From Winogradskya humida (lineage in GTDB: Bacteria; Actinomycetota; Actinomycetes; Mycobacteriales; Micromonosporaceae): a stretch of DNA of 59,083 bases. Under the pieces are notes generated by a model, which searched no databases, had not been told where the DNA came from, and saw only the letters and a list, made by a program, of their open reading frames with translations. Location: assembly GCF_016862215.1 (NCBI RefSeq), contig NZ_BOMN01000085.1, positions 1 through 59,083 on the forward strand, read 5' to 3'. The position numbers and the translations under genes are program-made. Position 1 is the stretch's first letter, and each line of letters starts with the position of its first letter. Shown piece after piece: positions 17,172 to 25,034 of this stretch.

Positions 17172-18425
17172 GTGACCGAGACGATCGAGAACTGCGATTG
17201 CGGGGTCAGCCGGCGCAAGGTGCTCGCGGCCGCGGGTGCCGGGGTCTTCGCGGGCCTGGCCGGCGATCAGCTCGCCACCCAGCTGGCGTTCGCCGCCCCG
17301 GGCTACACGGGCGACGTGTTCGTCCTGCTCTCGCTGCGAGGCGGCTTCGACGGCCTCTCCGCGGTCGTGCCGGCCGGAGATCCCGCGTACTACACAGCCC
17401 GGCCCGGCATCGCCGTCGCGAAGTCGAAGCTCATCGGCGGCGACTCGTTCTTCGGGCTGAACCCGGCGCTCGCACCGCTGCTCCCGTTCTGGAAAGCCGG
17501 CACGTTCGGCGCGATCCAGGCCGCCGGGCAGCCCGCGCCGAACCGGTCGCACTTCTCCGCGATGGAGGAGCTGGAACGCGCCGCACCGGGTACGAGCGTG
17601 CGCACCGGCTGGCTGGACCGGATGATGGGCGGCCTCGGGGCGAAGACCGCGTTCGACGCCGTCGCGGTCGGCACGGCGATGCCCGCCCGGGTGCAAGCCG
17701 GCCCGGCGCCGGACCTGTCCCTGACCTCGGTGGACGAGTTCCAGCTCTCCGGCGAGGACAGGACCCGCCCGATCGCCGCGACCATGGCGGCGCTCTACGC
17801 GGGGGCTCCGGCGGCGCTGGCGCAGACCACGGCGATGACGACGTCCGCGCTCGCCACCACGAGGACCTTGAAGGCTGCCGGGTACACACCGGCGAACGGG
17901 GCCGTCTACCCCGACACCACGCTCGGCAAGGCGCTGCGTGACGTGGCCCGCCTGGTCAAGGCGAACGTCGGCCTGATGAGCGCCTGCGTCGACACCGGCG
18001 ACTGGGACATGCACGAGAACATCGGCGCGCCCGTGGCGGGGATGAAGATGTACGACCACCTGAAGGATCTCGCCGCCGCGCTGGCCGCCTTCGCCACCGA
18101 TCTCGGACCCGCCGGGCTCGGCCGGGTCACCCTCGTCACGACCAGCGAGTTCGGCCGCCGGGTCGCGCAGAACGGCTCGGGCGGGCTCGACCACGGTTAC
18201 GGCAACGCGATGCTCCTGCTGGGCGGTGGGGTCAACGGCGGCAAGGTGTACGGCCGCTGGCCCGGCCTCTCCGCCGGCGCGCTGATCGACGGGGACCTCG
18301 CGGTGACGACCGACTATCGCGGGGTGATCGGCGAGATCGTGCGGGCCCGCTGCGGTGTCGGGGACCTCGCCGGGATATTCCCGGGGGTCACGCCGACGTC
18401 GCTGGGACTGGTGAAGCCGCGCTGA
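17172..18425 (+). CDS. DUF1501 family Tat-type exported protein
   Basis: A 417-aa protein with an N-terminal twin-arginine-like signal (CGVSRRKVLAAAGAGVFAGLAG), then VFVLLSLRGGFDGLSAVVP, NRSHFSAME, DMHENIG and VTTSEFGRRVAQNGSGGLDHG. These are typical DUF1501 motifs, a family related to alkaline-phosphatase-fold sulfatases. The GTG at 17172 has GAGG five bases upstream, inside the end of the preceding gene; GTG 17166 overlaps that stop. It is cotranscribed with the DUF1800 gene. Its tail overlaps the convergent MEDS-HATPase gene by 38 bp. Confidence 0.87.
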   Translation: MTETIENCDCGVSRRKVLAAAGAGVFAGLAGDQLATQLAFAAPGYTGDVFVLLSLRGGFDGLSAVVPAGDPAYYTARPGIAVAKSKLIGGDSFFGLNPALAPLLPFWKAGTFGAIQAAGQPAPNRSHFSAMEELERAAPGTSVRTGWLDRMMGGLGAKTAFDAVAVGTAMPARVQAGPAPDLSLTSVDEFQLSGEDRTRPIAATMAALYAGAPAALAQTTAMTTSALATTRTLKAAGYTPANGAVYPDTTLGKALRDVARLVKANVGLMSACVDTGDWDMHENIGAPVAGMKMYDHLKDLAAALAAFATDLGPAGLGRVTLVTTSEFGRRVAQNGSGGLDHGYGNAMLLLGGGVNGGKVYGRWPGLSAGALIDGDLAVTTDYRGVIGEIVRARCGVGDLAGIFPGVTPTSLGLVKPR

Positions 18426-19341
18426 CCCCGCTGCGGCGCAACGCGAACCGGGCCCGGGTGATGCCGTCGCTGCGGTGGATCGCCATCGAGTCGCACAGCT
18501 GGTGCACGAGCCACAGGCCCATGCCGCCCGCCACGCCCGGTGCCGGCGGCAGATAGCCGGCGAGCGGCGCGAGTGGTGCCGCGCCGTCATCGGTCACCTC
18601 GCCGATCACCGCCTCCGGCGTCACCCAGATGCGCAGCTCGCGGTGCATCCCGCCGTGCCGGATGCCGTTGGTGGCCAGCTCGCTGAGCGCCAGCATCAGG
18701 CTCTCCACCCGGTCGGGCGGGAGCCAGCTCTCCGCACCGGCCCGGTCCCGGATCTCCGAGCGCAGCTCGGCGACGCTGTCCACGATCGGCATGGTCAGGG
18801 CCGGCTCGCCCGCCACGGGCCACGGCGGCTCGGGCAGCTCGGCGAGCAGGTTCTCGGGCGGCTGATATTCGGCGCTGTCGAGCCAGATGCCGTCGTGGAC
18901 CCGGGGATGCGTGCGCCCGGCCGCGGCGACCAGCTCGGCTGGCAGGGTGCGCCGGTCGTAGGGGCAGAGCAGGTGGGCGTCGGAACCGGCCAGGGAACGG
19001 TTCAGGGCGGCTTCGAAGCGGACCCAGGTCGCGGGCTGCCCACCGTACGGAATCTGGCCGATCATGCGGGTGTAGGAACGGCCGCTGGCCGCGGCAGCCT
19101 TCAGGATGTGCGCCCAGCCCGCGATGGTCCGCACCGGACGGACGTACCACTCGTCCGCGGGCAGGAAGCGCACCGCGTCGGCGTCGTCGTCGAGGGCATC
19201 GCGGAGCAACCCGATGCGGTCGGGCGCCGCTGCCACCGCCACGGCCTCGTCATCGGCGAGGGCTTCCCGCACAAACCGGGTCAGAGTCGACGCGTACGCG
19301 GAATCGCTGTCATAGAGGAACGCCGAGTGGGAAAACGCCAC
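18388..19341 (-). CDS. MEDS-domain HATPase (anti-sigma/sensor-like)
   Basis: A 317-aa protein with an N-terminal MEDS-type sensory domain (FSHSAFLYDSDSAYASTL, later HLLCPYDRRTLP; about residues 1-180). The C-terminal HATPase of the anti-sigma/RsbW kind has its N-box at LALSELATNGIRHGG and a GGMGLWLVHQL G-box (about 220-305). Such fusions in Streptomyces and Actinoplanes are anti-sigma kinases or sensor kinases without a His-phosphotransfer helix. The GTG at 19341 has GGAGGTGG upstream, deciding against 19425. No sigma factor or anti-anti-sigma gene is adjacent, so the target is unknown. Confidence 0.85.
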   Translation of the reverse strand: MAFSHSAFLYDSDSAYASTLTRFVREALADDEAVAVAAAPDRIGLLRDALDDDADAVRFLPADEWYVRPVRTIAGWAHILKAAAASGRSYTRMIGQIPYGGQPATWVRFEAALNRSLAGSDAHLLCPYDRRTLPAELVAAAGRTHPRVHDGIWLDSAEYQPPENLLAELPEPPWPVAGEPALTMPIVDSVAELRSEIRDRAGAESWLPPDRVESLMLALSELATNGIRHGGMHRELRIWVTPEAVIGEVTDDGAAPLAPLAGYLPPAPGVAGGMGLWLVHQLCDSMAIHRSDGITRARFALRRSGVSAASPVPATSA

Positions 19342-19521
19342 CGAGCCACCTCCGAGCACCGCCGATCGACCACGGTAACACCGGTCCGGCCGCAGCGTGG
19401 AAACGATGCGTATGGGGTGCATCACTGCGGGTGAACAGTGCCCCCGGATCCGCGAAAGTGCCGGTCAGGGGCCCGCACGTCGGTCCACACTGGTCCGGAT
19501 CAAGAACGCGGGGGTGAAGCG

Positions 19522-19908
19522 GTGTCAGGTACGGGAATCAGCGCGCTGGCCGAGATCATCGGCACGGCGCCGAGGCGACCGGTGGATCCGCCGCCGACGG
19601 GGGAGATGCCGGCCATCCTGGCGGCCGCACAGCATCGGGCCGGGCCGCCGTTGAGGATCCGCCGCTTCGAGTCGGAGGACGGGCCCGGCTACTGGCGCTG
19701 GGACTGCGCCGGCTGCGGCGAATACGGCGGCGGGCGGCATCACCCGGATGCGATCAATCGCGCGATGCGGCACTGTGCCGAGCACCCGGGGCACAGCTCG
19801 TCGCTGCTGCCACCGGCGCGCTGCCGGGAACGCGACACCCGGCTCGCCGTCCATCCGATGCTCTTCGCGATGGACGACGAACCGGGGCCGGAACCGCTGG
19901 CTGTCTGA
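19522..19908 (+). CDS. Hypothetical protein with Cys/His cluster
   Basis: A 128-aa protein. A metal-binding-looking centre reads WDCAGCGEYGGGRHHPDAINRAMRHCAEH (about residues 65-93, shown in two parts: C-x2-C, then HH, and C-x2-H). This could be a zinc-finger-like site. The rest is proline- and alanine-rich. The GTG at 19522 follows a GGGGGTGAAG sequence. It is divergent from the MEDS gene and convergent with the small antitoxin-like gene. No family was recognised. Confidence 0.55.
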   Translation: MSGTGISALAEIIGTAPRRPVDPPPTGEMPAILAAAQHRAGPPLRIRRFESEDGPGYWRWDCAGCGEYGGGRHHPDAINRAMRHCAEHPGHSSSLLPPARCRERDTRLAVHPMLFAMDDEPGPEPLAV

Positions 19909-19938
19909 CCAGGGGCGGCAGACCTGCAAGAGGGTTGA

Positions 19939-20118
19939 CTACACGCGGGTGTCGCCGTCGCCCGTACGTTTCTGGGCCTCGTCCACCCCACGGTCGACCT
20001 GGCTCGAGTACTTGTGGCCGGTGCGCTTGTCGACCTCGTCGCCGACCTTCTCGAGGGCCTGGTCGACCTGCTTGTCATGCTTGTCGACGAAGTCCTTCGC
20101 CTTGTCCAGGAAGCTCAT
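19939..20118 (-). CDS. MT0933-like antitoxin family small protein
   Basis: A 59-aa, highly charged, helical protein starting MSFLDKAKDFVDKHDKQV and containing KVGDEVDKRTGHKYSSQVD. This pattern (FxDKAKxxxxKxxxxVDxxxEKxGDxxDxxTGGKYxxxVD) is the Rv0909/MT0933-type antitoxin family, although most chromosomal copies have no proven toxin. Its ATG overlaps the malQ stop in the sequence ATGA, so it is translationally coupled to malQ; GGAAAGG lies about 10 bases upstream. No toxin gene is next to it. Confidence 0.8.
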   Translation of the reverse strand: MSFLDKAKDFVDKHDKQVDQALEKVGDEVDKRTGHKYSSQVDRGVDEAQKRTGDGDTRV

Positions 20119-22064
20119 CGTGTCGCACCTTTCCTCGTGCTGAGTACCTCGGCGGCCCGCACGAACCGCGGGTCCACCACAATTTCCTCCAGGCCCTGCT
20201 TGAGCGGCATCCGCCAGTTGGGGTACTGGTCGGTGGTGCCGGGCAGGTTGGGCTGGTCGAGCTCGCCGAGCACGTCGTAGAGCGACGCCGTGATCAGGCG
20301 CGACGGCGTCCGCGCCAGGAACGCGTGCATCGCCAGGACGATCTCGTCGGGGGTGCTCGCCGCGGTGATCAGACCCTCTTCGGTCAGCCGGGCGAGCAAC
20401 TGGGCGCGGTCCTTGTCGGCGTACGCCCGTTCGTTCTCCACCGGCCCGGCGAGCTGACCCAGCTCGGCGCGGATCCGGACCTGCTCGCCGACCAGGAAGC
20501 CCGCGGCCGTCGGCAGGTCATGCGTGGAGATCGTGGCGAGGGCGTTGCGGGGATAGCGGGATGCAGGCAGGTAGCCCTCGTCGGGATCGTCCTTGTAGTC
20601 GCGCGTGAACCAGAGCACCGCCGAGCCGAGCATGTTCATCCGCTCGAGGGTCTCGGTCACCACGGGCTGCACGGTGCCGAGGTCCTCGCCGATCACCACC
20701 GCGCCGGCCCGGTGCGCTTCGAGCGCGAGGATGCCGAGCATCGCGTCCGGGTCGTAGTAGACGTACGTCCCCTCGGCCGCGCCCATGCCCGGCGGAACCC
20801 ACCAGAGCCGCCAGAGCCCGGCGATGTGGTCGACCCGCAGGCCGCCCGCGTGCCGGAAGATGCGGCGCAGCATGTCGCGGTAGGCGGCGTACCCGGTCTC
20901 GATCAGCTGGTCGGGGCGCCACGCGGCGAGCCCCCAGTCCTGGCCGAGCTGGTTGAACGCGTCCGGCGGCGCACCCACGTGCACGCCCGAGGCGAGCACG
21001 TCCTGCAGCAGCCAGCCGTCGGCGCCGCTCGGGTCGATGCCGACCGCCAGGTCGTGCACCACGCCCACCGGCATGCCGTGCTCCCGGGCGACCTCGTTGG
21101 CGGCGTCGAGCTGCTGGTTGAGCAGCTGCTGCAGCCAGACGTGGAAGGCGACCCGGTCGCTCTTACGGGCTTCCGCGACCGCTGCGGTGTCGGGCCGGCG
21201 CACCTCGGCCGGCCACTCGAGCCAGTTGGCGCCGTGCTTCTCGGCCAGCACGCAGAACGTCGCGAAATCCGTGAGCCCCGGGTCGGCGTCCAGGTCGATC
21301 TCGCCGGCGAGCGGCCAGAGCAGCTCCAGGGCGGCTCGTTTGGCCTGCCAGACCGCGCTGTAGTCGATCAGGCCGTCCGGTGCGGGCCCAGGCTTGAGCG
21401 CGTCCACCTGCTCTTTCAGCGGCGGATCCGCCCGGCGGTACGCGTCGGTGTCGGCAACCCGCAGATAGAGCGGGTTCGAGAAGCGCCGGCTCGACGGGGA
21501 GTACGGCGACGACGGCACCGGCAGCGTGGGCGTGATCGCGTGCAGCGGGTTGAGCAGGACCAGCCCGGCACCCTGGCTGTGCTCGACGAAGGTGCGCAGA
21601 TCACCGAGATCGCCCATGCCCCACGACGCCGCGGAGTGCAGCGCGTAGAGCTGCAGCATCCAGCCCCACGTCTCGGGCGGCTCGGGAAGCTCGGTGGGCA
21701 CGACGATCAGCGTCACGACCTGCCCGCCGGAGCGCAGCTCGTGCCAGCCCAGCGGCAGGTCGGCCGGGATGGCGGTGACCTCGCGCTCGGTGCCGTCCTC
21801 CAGCACCACGACACCGGGTGTCGCCAGCGGCTGGGCCTCCCCGAGCCGCGCGACGATCGTGCCGGGCAGTTTGCGCTGCTCACGGGCGGTGCGGATGGTG
21901 GCCAGCTCCCGCTCGACCGACGCCGGCGTGGCCGCGTCGACGCCGAGCAGCCCCAGCACGCCGATCACCGACTCCGCCGAGACGTCCTTGCGCTCGCGGT
22001 GCCAGTCCTCGTACCAGGTGGCCACCCCGTGCGCCTCGGCCAGCGCTGTCAGCTCAGCGTCCAC
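20115..22064 (-). CDS. malQ: 4-alpha-glucanotransferase (amylomaltase)
   Basis: A 649-aa GH77 enzyme that transfers alpha-1,4-glucan segments during maltodextrin and glycogen metabolism in the cytoplasm. Visible family motifs are WGMGDLGDLR, SPYSPSSRRFSNPLYL, the nucleophile region GLRVDHIAGLWRLWWVP (Asp), the acid/base IGEDLG and the stabilising STHDLPT. Length fits actinobacterial MalQ, which carries an N-terminal extension. Starts at GTG 22064. The last gene of its unit is the antitoxin-like ORF overlapping its stop. Divergent from a small membrane protein. Confidence 0.93.
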   Translation of the reverse strand: MDAELTALAEAHGVATWYEDWHRERKDVSAESVIGVLGLLGVDAATPASVERELATIRTAREQRKLPGTIVARLGEAQPLATPGVVVLEDGTEREVTAIPADLPLGWHELRSGGQVVTLIVVPTELPEPPETWGWMLQLYALHSAASWGMGDLGDLRTFVEHSQGAGLVLLNPLHAITPTLPVPSSPYSPSSRRFSNPLYLRVADTDAYRRADPPLKEQVDALKPGPAPDGLIDYSAVWQAKRAALELLWPLAGEIDLDADPGLTDFATFCVLAEKHGANWLEWPAEVRRPDTAAVAEARKSDRVAFHVWLQQLLNQQLDAANEVAREHGMPVGVVHDLAVGIDPSGADGWLLQDVLASGVHVGAPPDAFNQLGQDWGLAAWRPDQLIETGYAAYRDMLRRIFRHAGGLRVDHIAGLWRLWWVPPGMGAAEGTYVYYDPDAMLGILALEAHRAGAVVIGEDLGTVQPVVTETLERMNMLGSAVLWFTRDYKDDPDEGYLPASRYPRNALATISTHDLPTAAGFLVGEQVRIRAELGQLAGPVENERAYADKDRAQLLARLTEEGLITAASTPDEIVLAMHAFLARTPSRLITASLYDVLGELDQPNLPGTTDQYPNWRMPLKQGLEEIVVDPRFVRAAEVLSTRKGATR

Positions 22065-22164
22065 TCCGCCCCCTCATCAGAAAGTCCCTGTTAGTCACTA
22101 CCCTGCCGTGCCGTGTCGTAGTCCAGTGCCACGGGTCTTGCGGGGACGGGTCACACTGGGTCAC

Positions 22165-22416
22165 ATGTCTGCTGTTGTGAAGTGGTGGGGCCGGATGGCT
22201 GCGGCGATGACGGGTGCGACGCTGACGCTGGTCGTCCCGGTGCACGCCTGGGCCGCGAGCAAGGGCGTCGACGGAGTCGCCATCGAGGCCGTGAAGTACC
22301 GCCGCCGCAGCCGGGGCGGCTTCCTCCCGATCTTCGGTGGCCTGTGCTGCCTGCTCGTGGTCGGCGGCATCGTCCTGGCCATCGTTCTGATTTCGCGGAA
22401 CCGCAAACGTCGATGA
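22165..22416 (+). CDS. Small membrane protein
   Basis: An 83-aa protein with two hydrophobic segments (about residues 10-31 and 55-76, LPIFGGLCCLLVVGGIVLAIVL) and a basic end (RNRKRR). The first may be an uncleaved signal. The ATG at 22165 lies about ten bases after CACACT, compatible with a leaderless start. It is followed after 24 bp by the chitosanase gene. No recognised family. Confidence 0.5.
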   Translation: MSAVVKWWGRMAAAMTGATLTLVVPVHAWAASKGVDGVAIEAVKYRRRSRGGFLPIFGGLCCLLVVGGIVLAIVLISRNRKRR

Positions 22417-22440
22417 CCTCGCCCCCCTACCTTTTCAAGG

Positions 22441-23673
22441 GTGGGGATCAGGGCGAACGTCGTCGCGTTGGGGGTGGGCATCACCCTCGTCTGCACGGTG
22501 CCCCTGGTCATCTCGGTGACCGCGGACGCGGCTCCGGACCTGCTGCTCTCCCGGGGCCGTCCCGTGCTGGCGTCGAGCGTGCAGAGCCCCGGCACGGCGG
22601 CCACGCTGGCGGTGGACGGCATCGCGGAGACCAGGTGGACCACCGGGGCGGCCGCGGGCAGCCAGTGGCTGCGGGTCGACCTGGGACGCACGCAGAAGGT
22701 CACCCGGGTGCGGATCAACTGGACCGCCGCGTACGCGCGGGGCTACCGCATCCAGATGTCAGCCGACGGCGCGGCCTGGAGCGACGCCTATGCGACCGCC
22801 TCCGGTGACGGCGGCGTCGACGACGTGAAACGGCTCAAGAGCGCCGGGCGCTACCTGCGGCTGCTCGCCACCCAGCGGGCCCGGGCCTCGGGTTTCTCCC
22901 TCACCGAACTCCAGGTGTACGGTCCCGGCCCGGTCGTGCCGGGAGCTGCCTCGACCGGCTCGCCCGCCGCGGCGACCGGGCTCACCGATCCGCGCAAGAA
23001 GGAGCTGGCGTTCCAGCTGGTTTCCAGCGCGGAGAACTCGTCGCTCGACTGGCGTGGCCAGTTCGGTTACATCGAGGACATCGGGGACGGGCGCGGTTAC
23101 ACGGCGGGGATCATCGGATTCTGCTCCGGGACCTCGGACATGCTGGCGGTGGTGGGCGAGTACACCCGCCGCAAGCCGGAGAACAAGCTCGCGAAGTATC
23201 TGCCCGCCCTGCGTACGGTGGATGGCTCGGATTCGCACGCGGGCCTTGACCCGGGCTATGCCGGCGCCTGGAGATCGGCCGCGACCGACCCGGTCTTCCA
23301 GAAGGTCCAGGAGGACGAGCGGGACCGGATGTACTTCAATCCCGCGGTGACCATGGCGACCACGGACGGTCTCCGGGCGCTGGGGCAGTTCGCCTACTAC
23401 GACGCCGCGGTGATGCACGGCGTGTCGGGGCTGCGGGGCATTCGCGCGGCCGCCATGCGGGTCGCCAGGACGCCGAAGCAGGGCGGCGACGAGACGGTGT
23501 GGCTGAGCGCTTTCCTGAACGCGCGGGTCGCCGAGATGCGTACGGAAGAGGCTCACAGCGACGTCAGCCGGGTCGAGACCGCGCAGCGGATCTTCCTGCG
23601 GGCCAGCAACCTCGACCTCGACGCCCCGCTGAGCTGGCGCGTCTACGGCGACCAATTCTCAACGGGGCGATGA
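22441..23673 (+). CDS. GH46 chitosanase with N-terminal F5/8C (CBM32-like) domain
   Basis: A 410-aa secreted enzyme cleaving chitosan endo-beta-1,4-linkages. Signal peptide about residues 1-30; F5/8-type C (CBM32-like) carbohydrate-binding domain at about 35-163 (GTAATLAVDGIAETRWTTG, WLRVDLG); short linker; GH46 domain at about 175-410. The catalytic Glu is in VSSAENSSLDW and the Asp in YIEDIGDGRGYT. NLDLDAPLSWRVYGD at the C-terminus matches Streptomyces N174-type chitosanases. An N-terminal CBM32 is an unusual placement for GH46. The GTG at 22441 precedes a good signal peptide, although the ribosome binding site (CAAGG) is close. It converges, with a 10-bp gap, on the GH16 gene. Confidence 0.9.
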   Translation: MGIRANVVALGVGITLVCTVPLVISVTADAAPDLLLSRGRPVLASSVQSPGTAATLAVDGIAETRWTTGAAAGSQWLRVDLGRTQKVTRVRINWTAAYARGYRIQMSADGAAWSDAYATASGDGGVDDVKRLKSAGRYLRLLATQRARASGFSLTELQVYGPGPVVPGAASTGSPAAATGLTDPRKKELAFQLVSSAENSSLDWRGQFGYIEDIGDGRGYTAGIIGFCSGTSDMLAVVGEYTRRKPENKLAKYLPALRTVDGSDSHAGLDPGYAGAWRSAATDPVFQKVQEDERDRMYFNPAVTMATTDGLRALGQFAYYDAAVMHGVSGLRGIRAAAMRVARTPKQGGDETVWLSAFLNARVAEMRTEEAHSDVSRVETAQRIFLRASNLDLDAPLSWRVYGDQFSTGR

Positions 23674-23683
23674 TCCGAGGGTC

Positions 23684-24925
23684 CTAGGCCTTGGCCCACT
23701 TCTGGTTGGCCGTGCCGGCGCAGTCCCACAGCTGCAGGGCCGCGTTGTTGGCGGAGTTGTTGTCCTTGATGTCGACGCACTTGTTCGCCGACAGGTTCAC
23801 CAGGTCACCGGCGCCCGAGAGGGTCCAGCGCTGCACCGGGTTGCCGCTGCAGTTGACGATCTGGAGCGGGGTGCCGTTGGTCAGCGCACCACCGGCCGGG
23901 TCGAGGCACTTGCCGAGACCCCGCAGCGTGCCGTCGCTCTCGAACGACCACTTCTGCGCGGTGGCGTTGTTGCAGTCCCACATCTGGACGCGTACGCCGT
24001 CCGAGGCGTTGCCGTTCGGGATGTCGAGGCAGCGGCCGTTCAGGTTCGACTTCAACGCCGTGGCACCGGTCGCGGGCGGCGGGGTCGTGCCGCCCTCGGT
24101 GTAGCCCGAGACGCGGACCCAGTCGACGAGCATGGTCTGCGGGAACACCGTGCTGGCGTCCGGGTTGCCGGGCCAGTTACCGCCGACCGCCACGTTCAGG
24201 ATCATGAAGAAGTTGTGGTTGTAGACCCACTGGTTGCCGTTGATGTTGGCCGGCGTGACGCGGAAGTACTCCTGGCCGTCGACGGTCCAGACGATCAGGT
24301 TCGGGGACCAGTCCACGGCGTACGTGTGGAAGGCGTCGCTGAGCGGAGCGCTGAGGCTCTTGTTCCCGCCGATGCCGCCGGCGCCGGAGTAGCCCGGGCC
24401 GTGCACGGTGCCGTAGACGGTGTTCGGGGCGTACCCGACGTTCTCCATGATGTCGATCTCGCCGGTCGTCGGCCAGTTGCTGCCGCCGAGCATCCAGAAC
24501 GCCGGCCAGATGCCCTGACCTTTGGGGATCTTGAGGCTGGCCTCGAACCGGCCGTACGTCTGCGAGAACTTGTCGGCCGTGAGGATGCGGCCCGACGTGT
24601 ACTGGCAGGTGCCGTAGTGGCACTGGTAGTTGGCGGGGTTCTCCTTGCGGGCGGTGATCGCGAGGTGGCCCTGGCCGTCCTGCTGCACGTTGCTCGTCGA
24701 CGTCGTGTAGTACTGCAGCTCGTTGTTGCCGAAGCCGCCGCCACCGGTGTCGAACTTCCACTTGGAGCCGTCGACCGGGGACCCGGCGGCGCCGTTGAAC
24801 TCGTCCTGCCACGTGATGCCACCGATGGCGGCGTCCGCGGAGTCGTTACGGGAAGCGGCCCAGAGGCCACTCGAGAGAGTCAGGGCGACGACGGCCGCCG
24901 CGAGCATTACGCGTGTTCTACGCAT
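23684..24925 (-). CDS. Secreted GH16 beta-glucanase with ricin-type lectin domain
   Basis: A 413-aa exoenzyme, most likely an endo-beta-1,3-glucanase (laminarinase). Signal peptide about residues 1-32; GH16 domain about 38-275 with WPAFWMLG and the catalytic GEIDIMENVG; a short Gly/Thr/Pro linker; then a ricin-B-lectin domain (about 290-413) with QxW repeats (AQKWSFE, VQRWTLS, NQKWAKA) that bind galactose-type or other glycans. The ATG at 24925 has GGAGG 10 bases upstream. A promoter overlapping a palindrome lies at 24972-24999. Neighbours are a chitosanase and a degenerate GH16 paralogue, so this is a fungal or plant wall-degrading island. Confidence 0.93.
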   Translation of the reverse strand: MRRTRVMLAAAVVALTLSSGLWAASRNDSADAAIGGITWQDEFNGAAGSPVDGSKWKFDTGGGGFGNNELQYYTTSTSNVQQDGQGHLAITARKENPANYQCHYGTCQYTSGRILTADKFSQTYGRFEASLKIPKGQGIWPAFWMLGGSNWPTTGEIDIMENVGYAPNTVYGTVHGPGYSGAGGIGGNKSLSAPLSDAFHTYAVDWSPNLIVWTVDGQEYFRVTPANINGNQWVYNHNFFMILNVAVGGNWPGNPDASTVFPQTMLVDWVRVSGYTEGGTTPPPATGATALKSNLNGRCLDIPNGNASDGVRVQMWDCNNATAQKWSFESDGTLRGLGKCLDPAGGALTNGTPLQIVNCSGNPVQRWTLSGAGDLVNLSANKCVDIKDNNSANNAALQLWDCAGTANQKWAKA

Positions 24926-24971
24926 GGGGATGGAGCCTCCGGGGGGAAGAGGACCGTTGATATGTTCGCAG

Positions 24972-24999
24972 TCTTTACAGTTTGACTACGTTCAGTCAA
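24972..24999 (-). promoter_or_regulatory. GH16 promoter with overlapping palindrome
   Basis: On the minus strand TTGACT (24999-24994) and TAAAGA (24977-24972) are spaced by 16 bases, a reasonable vegetative promoter 47 bases ahead of the ATG. The -35 element forms half of a perfect inverted repeat, TTGACT-GAACGT-AGTCAA (24982-24999), which could be a repressor operator. Confidence 0.55.
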
Positions 25000-25034
25000 G
25001 GGAGACTGCCTCTTCACCCCGGGATAACGTTTTT

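Noticed and set aside
19939..22064. Toxin-antitoxin module
   Set aside because: The small gene resembles the MT0933 antitoxin family, but the neighbour is malQ; no toxin was found.
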